From Gimesia chilikensis (lineage in GTDB: Bacteria > Planctomycetota > Planctomycetia > Planctomycetales > Planctomycetaceae), in NCBI RefSeq assembly GCF_007744075.1, contig NZ_CP036266.1, forward strand, positions 248,001 to 312,000: DNA of 64,000 nucleotides, written 5' to 3'. The notes beneath the pieces are model-generated. The model had not been told where the DNA came from. It did not search any database and was given only the letters and a program-made list of their open reading frames with translations. The translations under genes and the position numbers were made by a program. Of the stretch, positions 56,478 through 64,000 are shown piece by piece (position 1 is the first letter of the stretch; each line of letters starts with the position of its first letter).

Positions 56478-57644
56478 ATGAGTAGTCGCACAGTGATCTG
56501 GAAGTTTGTAATGGCAGGTCTGTTACCGATCTCATTTCTGGGTGCTGCTGAGCAATCAGCCGATTCACTGGTGAAGCAAGGCAAAGCCACACGTGCGCTG
56601 CAGCTGCCTCCTGCAAAAGATAACCCCCGCAACAGTGAAGGGGACTTCATTACCCTCAAAGATGGTCGCATCCTGTTTGTCTACACCCATTTTACCGATG
56701 GCGCCGCCGATCACTCTTCTGCTTACCTGGCCGGACGTTACTCCTCTGATGGTGGTAAAACCTGGACCGCAGAGGATGAAACGATCATGCCGAACGACGC
56801 GCAACAGAACATCATGTCTGTTTCACTGCTGCGTCTGCACGATGGTTCGATCGCGCTGTTCTACCTGCGGAAGAACTCCATTCATGATCTCCGACCGGTG
56901 ATGCGGATCAGCCGTGATGAAGGAGCTACCTGGAGTGAAGCGACCGAAATCATTCCTGCATCAGAAGTCGGTTACTATGTCATGAATAATGATCGGGTGA
57001 TTCAGTTACAGGATGGTCGACTGGTACTGCCTTTAGCGTTGCATCAGAATCTGCCTGGTTCGAACCGCTTCAATCCCAATGCCCGTTTTCTCTGTTACTA
57101 TTCTGATGACCTGGGAAAGAGCTGGCACCGCGGCCAGGCAGCTGAAGTCGAGACGCAACCCGGCAAGAAGCAACCTTACATGCAGGAACCGGGAATCGTT
57201 CAGCTTAAAGACGGAACGGTTATGGGGTTCTGCCGCACGAATGGTGGCAGCCAGTATGTGGCCACATCGAAAGATGGGGGAAAAACATTTTCCACACTCA
57301 AGCCCTCGCAGATCATCTCCCCTGTCTCACCCGCGTCGATCGAGCGTATTCCCTCCACTGGCGATCTGCTGCTGGTCTGGAATAATCACAAGGACATTCG
57401 TCCGGAGCTCCGCGGTAAGCGTACTCCCCTGACGATCGCCATCTCAAAGGATGAGGGGCAGACCTGGGAACTCGTCCAGAATGTAGAAGACAATCCCAAC
57501 GGGTGGTACTGTTACACTGCGATAGAATTTACAAAGGATGGCGTGCTGCTCGGACATTGTGCCGGAGACCGAACTAAGAACAACGGTCTGGCAGAATCTC
57601 AGATTACTTTGATTCCCCTCTCGGCGATTTACGGAAAAGACTAA
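56478..57644 (+). CDS. Exo-alpha-sialidase / BNR-repeat protein, 388 aa
   Basis: A signal-like N-terminus (IWKFVMAGLLPISFLGAAEQ) is followed by a six-bladed sialidase-like propeller. Asp-box repeats are SSDGGKTWTAED at 89-100, SRDEGATWSEA, SDDLGKSWHRG, SKDGGKTFSTL and SKDEGQTWELV. Secreted planctomycete members probably cleave sialic acid-like or related sugars, but many BNR proteins of this group act on other glycans, so the substrate is open. Confidence 0.88.
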   Translation: MSSRTVIWKFVMAGLLPISFLGAAEQSADSLVKQGKATRALQLPPAKDNPRNSEGDFITLKDGRILFVYTHFTDGAADHSSAYLAGRYSSDGGKTWTAEDETIMPNDAQQNIMSVSLLRLHDGSIALFYLRKNSIHDLRPVMRISRDEGATWSEATEIIPASEVGYYVMNNDRVIQLQDGRLVLPLALHQNLPGSNRFNPNARFLCYYSDDLGKSWHRGQAAEVETQPGKKQPYMQEPGIVQLKDGTVMGFCRTNGGSQYVATSKDGGKTFSTLKPSQIISPVSPASIERIPSTGDLLLVWNNHKDIRPELRGKRTPLTIAISKDEGQTWELVQNVEDNPNGWYCYTAIEFTKDGVLLGHCAGDRTKNNGLAESQITLIPLSAIYGKD

Positions 57645-57816
57645 CGGTGCTAAGCAGGGTCAGTTGTCTGAAAGTGACAGGCAGCTGGCCGATAGCGCAA
57701 GCGCACTCAGGCGATTCCTGATTTAGGTCGAATTTCTCTTGAACTTACAGGCTGCTTACGGGAGACTAATTGATTAAGAGTGTTTATTAATTCCCTGTAT
57801 CGTTTCGGAGTTCATC

Positions 57817-59163
57817 ATGCCTGCATCGTCCGTATCCCGCCGTCAGTTTCTCGGAGCCGCACTCGCTACTGGATTGGGATCAGCTGCGACTGGAAAGCTG
57901 GCCGCAGGTCAGAAGCCAGCGGTAAACGATCCGCGGGCCACCGATGGCGATCAACGGTTTGAACCGAACTGGGACGAGCGACTGTCGATCTCCGTGGGAA
58001 CCGACAAAGGGGACATCGTAGGCAGCAGTGACAAAGCGTTGCAGGCCGCCATCGACTATATCGCCGGCAAAGGGGGCGGTACGGTTCAGATCCTGCCCGG
58101 CACGTTCACATTGCGTAATGCCCTGCATCTGCCCTCTCATATCCGTCTGCTGGGAAGTGGCCCCGAGACGATCATCACCAAAGGCCCATCGGAAACGGTG
58201 GCGATTTCTGAAGACTCGGACTGGTACGATCAGGAGATCACACTGGAGAAGTCGGCCGGTTTCCAGGTAGGCGATGGTGTCGTGCTGGTCACAAAGAATC
58301 CGAGTACCGGCGGACAGGATGTCATAAAACGCACACTCGTGGCGCGCTCGGGAAATCGTTTCAAGTTGAATGATGGTCTGCGGAAAAATGTCTGGCTTTC
58401 CGGAAAGCCGACGGTTGCTTCACTGTTCCCGCTGCTGGCCAGCGAATATACCCGCGATGTTGTGATCGAAAATCTGACGCTGGACGGCAATCGGAAAAAC
58501 AATACCAACCTCAACGGCAACTACGGGGGTTGCATCTTTCTGCAGGATTGCAATCGCTACTCAATTCGGAATGTCACCGCGCGCAACTACAACGGGGACG
58601 GCATCAGCTTCCAGATCTGTCACGATGTGAAAGTCGAAAACTGCCACAGTCATGATCACGAGGGACTGGGCGTGCATCCCGGCTCCGGTTCACAACGCCC
58701 CCTGATTCAGAATAACCGCTTCGAGAACAATCATATTGGACTGTTCTGGTGCTGGGGTGTGAAATACGGACTGGCCGAAAAGAATCAGCTGACGGGAAAT
58801 GATATCGGCATCTCTATCGGTCACAACGATACCGACAATGTGATGCGTGAGAATATTGTCGCCGACAGCAAGCAGGTGGGGATTCTGTTCCGCAACGACG
58901 CCCGCGGCAAGAATTTCTGGGCGAACCGGAATACCGTGGTCAAAAATCAGATCCTCAACAGCGGTGCCGCGAATGGTGTGGCCATTGATATTACGGGCCG
59001 CACTTCGGATCTGGTCATCAAAGAAAACCTGATCAGCGAGCAACGCCAGCCGATGCAGCGGACCGGGATCCGCATTGGTCCGGAGGCAGGCAAGATAGAG
59101 CTGGCAGACAACAAGATTGAGGGCTTCATGAAGTCGATTGACGATCAACGTCAGGCGACCTGA
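57817..59163 (+). CDS. Tat-exported right-handed beta-helix protein, 448 aa
   Basis: The N-terminus has a twin-arginine motif (SRRQFLG, R8-R9) and an alanine-rich signal, so export by Tat is expected. The rest is a right-handed parallel beta-helix of pectate-lyase type, with repeated turns such as NVTARNYNGDGISFQIC and NRFENNHIGLFWCWGVKYG. Such proteins bind or cleave polysaccharides. The neighbouring gene encodes a sialidase-like protein, so a joint role in glycan use is possible. A hairpin follows the stop. Confidence 0.88.
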   Translation: MPASSVSRRQFLGAALATGLGSAATGKLAAGQKPAVNDPRATDGDQRFEPNWDERLSISVGTDKGDIVGSSDKALQAAIDYIAGKGGGTVQILPGTFTLRNALHLPSHIRLLGSGPETIITKGPSETVAISEDSDWYDQEITLEKSAGFQVGDGVVLVTKNPSTGGQDVIKRTLVARSGNRFKLNDGLRKNVWLSGKPTVASLFPLLASEYTRDVVIENLTLDGNRKNNTNLNGNYGGCIFLQDCNRYSIRNVTARNYNGDGISFQICHDVKVENCHSHDHEGLGVHPGSGSQRPLIQNNRFENNHIGLFWCWGVKYGLAEKNQLTGNDIGISIGHNDTDNVMRENIVADSKQVGILFRNDARGKNFWANRNTVVKNQILNSGAANGVAIDITGRTSDLVIKENLISEQRQPMQRTGIRIGPEAGKIELADNKIEGFMKSIDDQRQAT

Positions 59164-59193
59164 GCACTCTGATCCCCGTTGGAATCAGAGTGC
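59164..59193. terminator. Hairpin between convergent genes
   Basis: GCACTCTGAT and ATCAGAGTGC form a 10-base-pair perfect stem around a 10-base loop, directly after the beta-helix stop codon and 12 bases before the end of the convergent aminotransferase gene. Confidence 0.7.
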
Positions 59194-59205
59194 GCGGCCC
59201 GTTGT

Positions 59206-60444
59206 TTACTTGTTGGCGGCGATTTCTTCCGACTTCATGACTTTGCCGATCTGCTTGACGGCCTGCCGCAGTCGCTGGGAATTCTCGACGATGGCCATCC
59301 GCAGGTAGCCTTCGCCGTCTTCACCGAATCCACGTCCGGGGCTGACAGCAACGCCTCCTTCGTCCAGCAGTTTCATGGCGAAGTCGATTGAGCCCATCTG
59401 TGCCCAGGGTTCTGGAATCTTGGCCCAGATGAACATGCCGGCTTTTGGACGTTCAATTTCCCAACCCAGGCGTTCCAGGCCATCACAGAAGACATCCCGT
59501 CGCTGCTGGTACTCGGCGGCGATACTGTCGACGGCGGCTTCACAGTGCCGCATGGCGACGATGGCTGCAATCTGAACCGGCTGAAACAGGCCGTAGTCGT
59601 AGTAGCCTTTAATGGTGGAGAGTGCCCGCACCATTTCCGAGTTGCCTGAGCAGAAGCCGATACGCCAGCCAGCCATGCTGAAGCCTTTACTCATAGTTGT
59701 GAATTCAACGCCGACGTCTGTGGCACCGGGAGTAGCGAGGAAGCTGGGAGCCTTATAGCCATCGAAGCAGATGTCGGCGTAAGCGAAGTCGCTGATCACC
59801 ATGAAAGAGTACTTGCGGGCCAGGCGGACCAGCTCGACATAGAAATCCTGTTCAATGACGGTCGCGCTCGGATTGTGGGGGAAGTTGACCACAACGACCT
59901 TGGGTTTGGGATACAGGTGTTCGCAAGTGTAAGCGATGTTCGAGAGGAATTGATCCGGCTCGCGGACGTCGAGTTCAATCACGTTACCTGCAGCCAGCAT
60001 CACGGCATAGACGTGGACCGGGAACGAGGGGGACGGCACGATGGCAGTGTCCCCGGGGCCCATCAGTGCCAGGCACATGTGGCTGAAGCCCTCTTTAGAT
60101 CCGATACAGGTCACGACTTCGGAGTCGGGATCGAGTCGGACACCATATTTTTTCCAGTAACGGGCCGTCACTTCTTTTCTCAGGTTGGCAATTCCGTTCG
60201 CGACTGAATAGCGGTGGTTCCGCGGATCAGCGAGTGCTTCGGACATTTTCTCAACGATCAGCGGATCCGGCGGGTCTGTGGGATTCCCCATACCCAGATC
60301 GATGACATCGATTCCCGCCACCCGTTTCTGGTATTTCAGCTTGTTAATTTTTCCGAAAAGGTATGGGGGTAAACGCTTTACTCGTTCAGCAACCGGGATG
60401 GTAAAACCGTCATCTGAAGAGGGAACTTCGGATTCGCCACGCAT
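59206..60444 (-). CDS. PLP-dependent aminotransferase, AlaC-like, 412 aa
   Basis: Class I/II aminotransferase fold type I. K253 in [13 protein letters not shown] is the PLP lysine, with [20 protein letters not shown] and [14 protein letters not shown] (aspartate and tyrosine that hold the cofactor) in the expected order. The N-terminal [13 protein letters not shown] matches the AlaC / alanine transaminase subgroup, which transfers amino groups between alanine and 2-oxoglutarate. Other amino acids could be substrates. The first ten residues extend the family start slightly. Confidence 0.9.
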   Translation of the reverse strand: MRGESEVPSSDDGFTIPVAERVKRLPPYLFGKINKLKYQKRVAGIDVIDLGMGNPTDPPDPLIVEKMSEALADPRNHRYSVANGIANLRKEVTARYWKKYGVRLDPDSEVVTCIGSKEGFSHMCLALMGPGDTAIVPSPSFPVHVYAVMLAAGNVIELDVREPDQFLSNIAYTCEHLYPKPKVVVVNFPHNPSATVIEQDFYVELVRLARKYSFMVISDFAYADICFDGYKAPSFLATPGATDVGVEFTTMSKGFSMAGWRIGFCSGNSEMVRALSTIKGYYDYGLFQPVQIAAIVAMRHCEAAVDSIAAEYQQRRDVFCDGLERLGWEIERPKAGMFIWAKIPEPWAQMGSIDFAMKLLDEGGVAVSPGRGFGEDGEGYLRMAIVENSQRLRQAVKQIGKVMKSEEIAANK

Positions 60445-60624
60445 AATGAAAACACTACCTGTAATACATGGAATATTTGTCTACTGTCATCCAGGGGCTG
60501 TCTGTTCCATTCGCTTCCACCGGAGGCGATGGCCCTGGCCTGACCTCTGCCATTTTACGCGATTGTCCTGAAAAATGCGCCTGCGGAATATGAGTAATTT
60601 TTCACAGAACGCAGCAGGACACGA

Positions 60625-60658
60625 AAAAACGCGTGTCAGTAAGGCAGGACTGACACGC
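60625..60658 (-). terminator. Intrinsic terminator of the SurA-like gene
   Basis: Read on the minus strand, GCGTGTCAGT and ACTGACACGC pair around an eight-base loop, followed by a six-T run. It lies 52 bases after the stop at 60710. Confidence 0.88.
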
Positions 60659-60709
60659 GCCGGGGTGAACTGGTTCTCTTACAGGAGAATATTCAGGCCG
60701 AATCCACTC

Positions 60710-61810
60710 TTAGCGAGTCGGACGGTTCAGTCCCTGTGTGGGGCTGGGAATGGCCTGCTGTACCGGATTCTGTCCGAAGTTGGTCCCCGATGTCTGGGAA
60801 ACACCACCGGTCACGGTGTTGGTAATGTAATTGTCGACACGGGTTTCTTCTTTCAGCTTGGCGAAGACCCGGGCAACAGCTTCCTGAGTCTGTTCTTCAG
60901 TCAGCTGTTCGATCAGCTGGCTTTTGACTTCCTCGATGTTGGTAACGACCGGATCGGTGTGTCCTTCGCACATCAGGATGGCATACCGGCTGGGACCGAT
61001 CTGAATGATTCCGGAGATTTCGCCTTCTTTCAGTTTGAAGGCTGCTTTCCAGAGACTTTCGTTATCAGAGTACTGTGGGATCGGCTGGATAGCACCACCC
61101 AGGGCACGGCTGTTAGGTTCGATGGAGAAATCGCGTGCTTTGCGTTCGAAGTCGGCGGGGTTCCGTTTCACGTCATCCCAGACTTTCTGAGCGCGGTGCA
61201 GGTTGTCCATCATGATCATGCGGGCTTTGACCCGGGGGCCGTAATCGCGAACGAAGGCTTTCTGGACTTCAGCCTGTGTCAGGTGAGTCTGCTGCCCGGC
61301 CAGTTTCCGCAGGGCCAGCATCGGCCAGATAACATTACGGCGATACTGGCTGGGGTTCATTTTCCGTTCTGCCTGCAGCATGTCGTACCAGGTTTTGGTA
61401 TCCAGGTTGAAACGCTTGGCGATTTTCTCGACTTCAGCGTGAACTTCAGCCTGTTCAACAGTCACGCCGGCTTTTTGACAAGCCTGTTCGATGACGGCAC
61501 GGTTGATTACGTTTTCCAGAACTTCCGGACCATACAGGGCGATACATTCGCGGGCCAGTTCATCTTCGGTGATAACGACACTGCCGACTTTCGCAACGGG
61601 CTGGCTGCGAACGGCGGGCTGGTTACCTGAGAGGCGTACTTTGCCAGCGGATTTGTCTTCTCCGGCAGAACCGGTTTTGGCGTTGAAGGTCTGGAAAAAG
61701 AGGACGCCAGCGAGAAGAACCAGTCCGGTACCGGCTGCGAAAAAGATGATTTTCCGTTTTGATTTAGTCTTGGTCTGGGTCGCATGCGGGTTTGGGGTTG
61801 GTTCGCCCAT
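60710..61810 (-). CDS. SurA-like peptidyl-prolyl isomerase / chaperone, 366 aa
   Basis: A basic N-terminus and one membrane helix (IIFFAAGTGLVLLAGVLFF) anchor the protein facing outward. A SurA-N-like helical domain (VITEDELARECIALYGPEVL, AVIEQACQKAGVTVEQAEVH) is followed by a parvulin-like segment (DFSIEPNSRALGGAIQPIPQ, then KLKEGEISGIIQIGPSRYAI). It probably folds or handles exported proteins. The Q/P-rich C-terminus is not conserved. A clear terminator follows. Confidence 0.88.
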   Translation of the reverse strand: MGEPTPNPHATQTKTKSKRKIIFFAAGTGLVLLAGVLFFQTFNAKTGSAGEDKSAGKVRLSGNQPAVRSQPVAKVGSVVITEDELARECIALYGPEVLENVINRAVIEQACQKAGVTVEQAEVHAEVEKIAKRFNLDTKTWYDMLQAERKMNPSQYRRNVIWPMLALRKLAGQQTHLTQAEVQKAFVRDYGPRVKARMIMMDNLHRAQKVWDDVKRNPADFERKARDFSIEPNSRALGGAIQPIPQYSDNESLWKAAFKLKEGEISGIIQIGPSRYAILMCEGHTDPVVTNIEEVKSQLIEQLTEEQTQEAVARVFAKLKEETRVDNYITNTVTGGVSQTSGTNFGQNPVQQAIPSPTQGLNRPTR

Positions 61811-62392
61811 TGCTTAAAATCTCCATTTTTGTATCCGACGCGAGTGGATCATGTGATTGCCTGAGTTCACCCCCACCGGCTCTCCTGGCCGGGTTCCAGG
61901 ATCCTTTGGGTCTGCGGATCGCGAGGAAACGTTTGCGGAGTCATCAATCACGTTGATACTGATTCGTCAGAAGATTTACGAAACTTCCTTGTCTCAAGCT
62001 CTACCATAAGAGCGCGGCGGAAATGTAAAACTTTCAACGAAACAGGTCAACAGCAATTTATTGGAGCGGAAAAGCAGGTGTTTTTTCACCTTTTTCACCA
62101 GAAATATCGCTGTTTTTTGAGCCAAAAGTCATCGGTGTGCGTTTTTCTGCACAGGCACTACTGGAGTCGATTCCAGTCTCGAATCAGAGCGAGGACAGCG
62201 TCGGGCAGGATTTTTGCTCTGTGAGGCGCCTGATTCGAGAATATTCAGTCGGTCAGCGATTTCTTTGATTGCGGGCCAAGTTGACAGAGGGGTACAATCA
62301 GGTGAGCGGCCCATTCGTGGCCCGCGATTCTCATTGACCTTTCAACCGATCAGATAAATTAAACAGCGAGAGAGCAGACAGGGGAGATCAAT
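61811..62392. other. Divergent intergenic region
   Basis: About 580 bases between the SurA-like gene and the SPFH gene. No repeat, terminator or RNA gene was recognised. A GGGGAGATCAAT ribosome binding site precedes ATG 62393. No convincing pair of promoter boxes was found. Confidence 0.5.
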
Positions 62393-63502
62393 ATGGGATT
62401 CTGGATGGATAAATTGCGGGGAGAGCTGGTCGATATCATCGAGTGGATCGATGATTCCAAGCATACCCTGACCTGGCGTTTTCCCCGGTATCAGAATGAA
62501 ATCAAAAATGGAGCCGAGCTGATCGTACGACCGGGGCAGATGGCCCTGTTTGTGCATCGCGGACAGGTGGCCGACGTCTTCGAGCCAGGCCATTACCAGC
62601 TTACAACAGACAACCTGCCGATTCTGGCAACGCTGCAGGGCTGGAAACATGGTTTTAACAGCCCGTTTCGATCCGAAGTCTACTTCGTCAACACGACTCA
62701 GATCACAGACCTGAAGTGGGGAACTCCCAATCCGATCATGCTGCGGGACCCGGAATTCGGACCCATCCGTCTGCGGGCATTCGGGAATTATTCGCTCAAA
62801 GCCAACGATCCCCGGATTCTGGTCAAGGAACTGGTGGGCACCGATTCCGAGTTTCATTCCAACGAAATCAATGAGCTCCTGCGGTCGATCATCATCAGTT
62901 CCTTCGCTGATCTCCTGGGAGAGTCGAAATACGCGGCCCTGGATCTGGCTTCCAAATACACCGAAATTTCGCTCGAGTTGAAAAAGCTGGTCAACGAACG
63001 CATTGACGATGAATACGGGCTGGAAGTGCCCCAGATGCTGATCGTGAATATCTCCCTGCCGGAGAGTGTCGAGAAGGCGCTCGATACGCGAACCAGCATG
63101 GGAGTCATCGGCGATATGAACCAGTTCCAGCAGTACCAGATGGGGCAGGCGATGCTCTCAGCTGCCGAGAACCCCGCCGGAGGTGGCGCTGCGGATGGGA
63201 TGGGACTGGGCATGGGTTTTGCGATGGCCAACCGGATGATGCAACCCGGAGGAGCCGGTGCACCCGGACCGATGTCGCCACCCCCTCCACCGCCGGCAGC
63301 CTGGCACATCGCTGCGAACGGGCAGTCGCAAGGGCCGTTTGCGCTGGAAGTCATTTCGGACGGAATTGCCAAGGGGCAGATCACCGCCAACACCCAGGTC
63401 TGGTCAGCCGGCATGTCGGGCTGGTTACCTGCGGGGCAGGTTCCCCAGCTGGCGGCACTCTTCCAGGCAGCTACACCTCCTCCACCGCCGCCAGCCAGTT
63501 AG
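62393..63502 (+). CDS. SPFH-domain protein with C-terminal GYF_2 domain, 369 aa
   Basis: Residues 30-220 form a YdjI-type SPFH domain (ELIVRPGQMALFVHRGQVAD, then NSPFRSEVYFVN and RLRAFGNYSLKANDP). The middle is low-complexity with repeated Gly, Met and Pro (GGGAADGMGLGMGFAM, PPPPPPA). The C-terminal 55 residues are a GYF_2 domain (WHIAANGQSQGPFALEVISD, then MSGWLPAGQVPQL), the same domain type as in the protein at 18273-19220. SPFH proteins organise membrane microdomains, but this subgroup has no clear membrane helix, so it may act peripherally. Confidence 0.9.
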   Translation: MGFWMDKLRGELVDIIEWIDDSKHTLTWRFPRYQNEIKNGAELIVRPGQMALFVHRGQVADVFEPGHYQLTTDNLPILATLQGWKHGFNSPFRSEVYFVNTTQITDLKWGTPNPIMLRDPEFGPIRLRAFGNYSLKANDPRILVKELVGTDSEFHSNEINELLRSIIISSFADLLGESKYAALDLASKYTEISLELKKLVNERIDDEYGLEVPQMLIVNISLPESVEKALDTRTSMGVIGDMNQFQQYQMGQAMLSAAENPAGGGAADGMGLGMGFAMANRMMQPGGAGAPGPMSPPPPPPAAWHIAANGQSQGPFALEVISDGIAKGQITANTQVWSAGMSGWLPAGQVPQLAALFQAATPPPPPPAS

Positions 63503-63591
63503 CAGAGAAGGTGCAGTCAGCAGGCCATGCATTGTAGATTCCACAGGCACGGGAATGATTCCCTGCCGCGAGACCGGAGGCGGGTGTTCGC

Positions 63592-64000
63592 GTGAGAGTA
63601 GCACACATTATCACGCGAATGATCATCGGCGGTGCGCAGCAGAATACGCTTTACACAGTGGAAGATCAGTATCGGGATTACGGCGACGAGGTTTCGCTGA
63701 TCACCGGACCGACCACCGGTCCGGAAGGCACACTGATCCCCCGGGCCGAGCAGGGGGGCTTTGATTTACAGATCATCCCGCATCTCCTGCGCAGCATCAG
63801 TCCGCTGAATGACTGGCTGGCTTACAGGGAATTGATCGCCGCCCTGCGCGACTATCAGCCGGACCTGGTTCATACTCACAGTTCGAAAGCGGGCATCCTG
63901 GGACGCGCTGCCGCCTGGCATCTGAAGCTGCCCTGCGTGCATACCATTCATGGCGCCGCCTTTCACTTCGGTCAGTCCCCTTTGAATTATCATGCTTACA
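63592..64000 (+). CDS. Glycosyltransferase family 4, partial
   Basis: The frame begins GTG at 63592 (MRVAHIITRMIIGGAQQNTL) and runs off the right end of the window after 136 residues. The glycine-rich loop IIGGAQQNT at the N-terminus, HTHSSKAGILGR and CVHTIHGAAFH are the GT4 pattern (GT-B fold, nucleotide-sugar transfer). GGAGG lies upstream at 63576. It probably takes part in cell-surface polysaccharide synthesis. The C-terminal domain is not in the window. Confidence 0.85.
   Translation, partial: MRVAHIITRMIIGGAQQNTLYTVEDQYRDYGDEVSLITGPTTGPEGTLIPRAEQGGFDLQIIPHLLRSISPLNDWLAYRELIAALRDYQPDLVHTHSSKAGILGRAAAWHLKLPCVHTIHGAAFHFGQSPLNYHAY

Noticed and set aside
60575-61630. A 351-codon frame opposite the SurA-like gene
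   Set aside because: It passes through the terminator hairpin and has no family match; the opposite strand has the real gene.

Overview
The window looks like a chromosomal segment from a planctomycete, probably of the Gimesia/Rubinisphaera type within Planctomycetaceae. This is inferred from gene families. There are seven DUF1559-type proteins, of which six carry a prepilin-like FTLIELLVV start. Two giant 'PVC-type' secreted proteins join a beta-propeller, HEAT repeats and a c-type haem motif. Other planctomycete traits are an M56/BlaR1 protein with a carboxypeptidase-regulatory-like ectodomain, small lipoproteins with the same fold, an ECF sigma factor of the planctomycete style, and AT-rich intergenic regions between moderately GC-rich genes. 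No rRNA, tRNA, CRISPR array, prophage or insertion sequence was seen.

Region 1 (1-8.1 kb) is accessory in character. It holds a run of small immunity-protein-like or unknown genes (including DUF4375/DMP19 and a zinc ribbon) and a 2OG-Fe(II) oxygenase. In the middle is a two-gene unit: an HSP90-type GHKL ATPase with a C-terminal TIR/deoxyribosyltransferase-like domain, followed 12 bases later by a helical-repeat protein. This pair is the best candidate for an undescribed system.

Region 2 (8.5-15.3 kb) has a DUF1559 gene, a BlaI repressor gene preceded by a perfect palindromic operator, its M56 (BlaR1-like) partner, and a convergent secretin-like gene. Region 3 (15.7-27.2 kb) is mixed. It carries a frameshifted DUF4274 gene, a DUF434 gene, a GYF-DUF1559 fusion, an RDD protein, an ECF sigma factor, a PAP2 phosphatase, a DUF1348 gene with paired operator-like sites, and a second gene broken at a C6 tract. 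It also has a guanidine-II (mini-ykkC) riboswitch driving an SMR/Gdx exporter gene, an orphan ParD-like gene, and a minus-strand island of Imm1/SUKH-like and unknown genes surrounded by degenerate repeats.

Region 4 (28.5-46.3 kb) is housekeeping-like: two PVC cytochrome proteins, a membrane-anchored PilB-like ATPase, a CvpA-like protein, XTP/dITP pyrophosphatase (RdgB), a SPOR-like secreted protein, a YfcE-like phosphoesterase, fumarase C, an SMP-30 lactonase, PilT and HisF. Region 5 (46.6-56.1 kb) is an array of five DUF1559 genes, four of them followed by a small lipoprotein gene. Four have TTGACA promoters far upstream, which implies leaders of about 180-280 bases. Region 6 (56.5-64 kb) holds a sialidase, a Tat-exported beta-helix protein, an AlaC-like aminotransferase, a SurA-like peptidyl-prolyl isomerase, an SPFH-GYF protein and the start of a glycosyltransferase.
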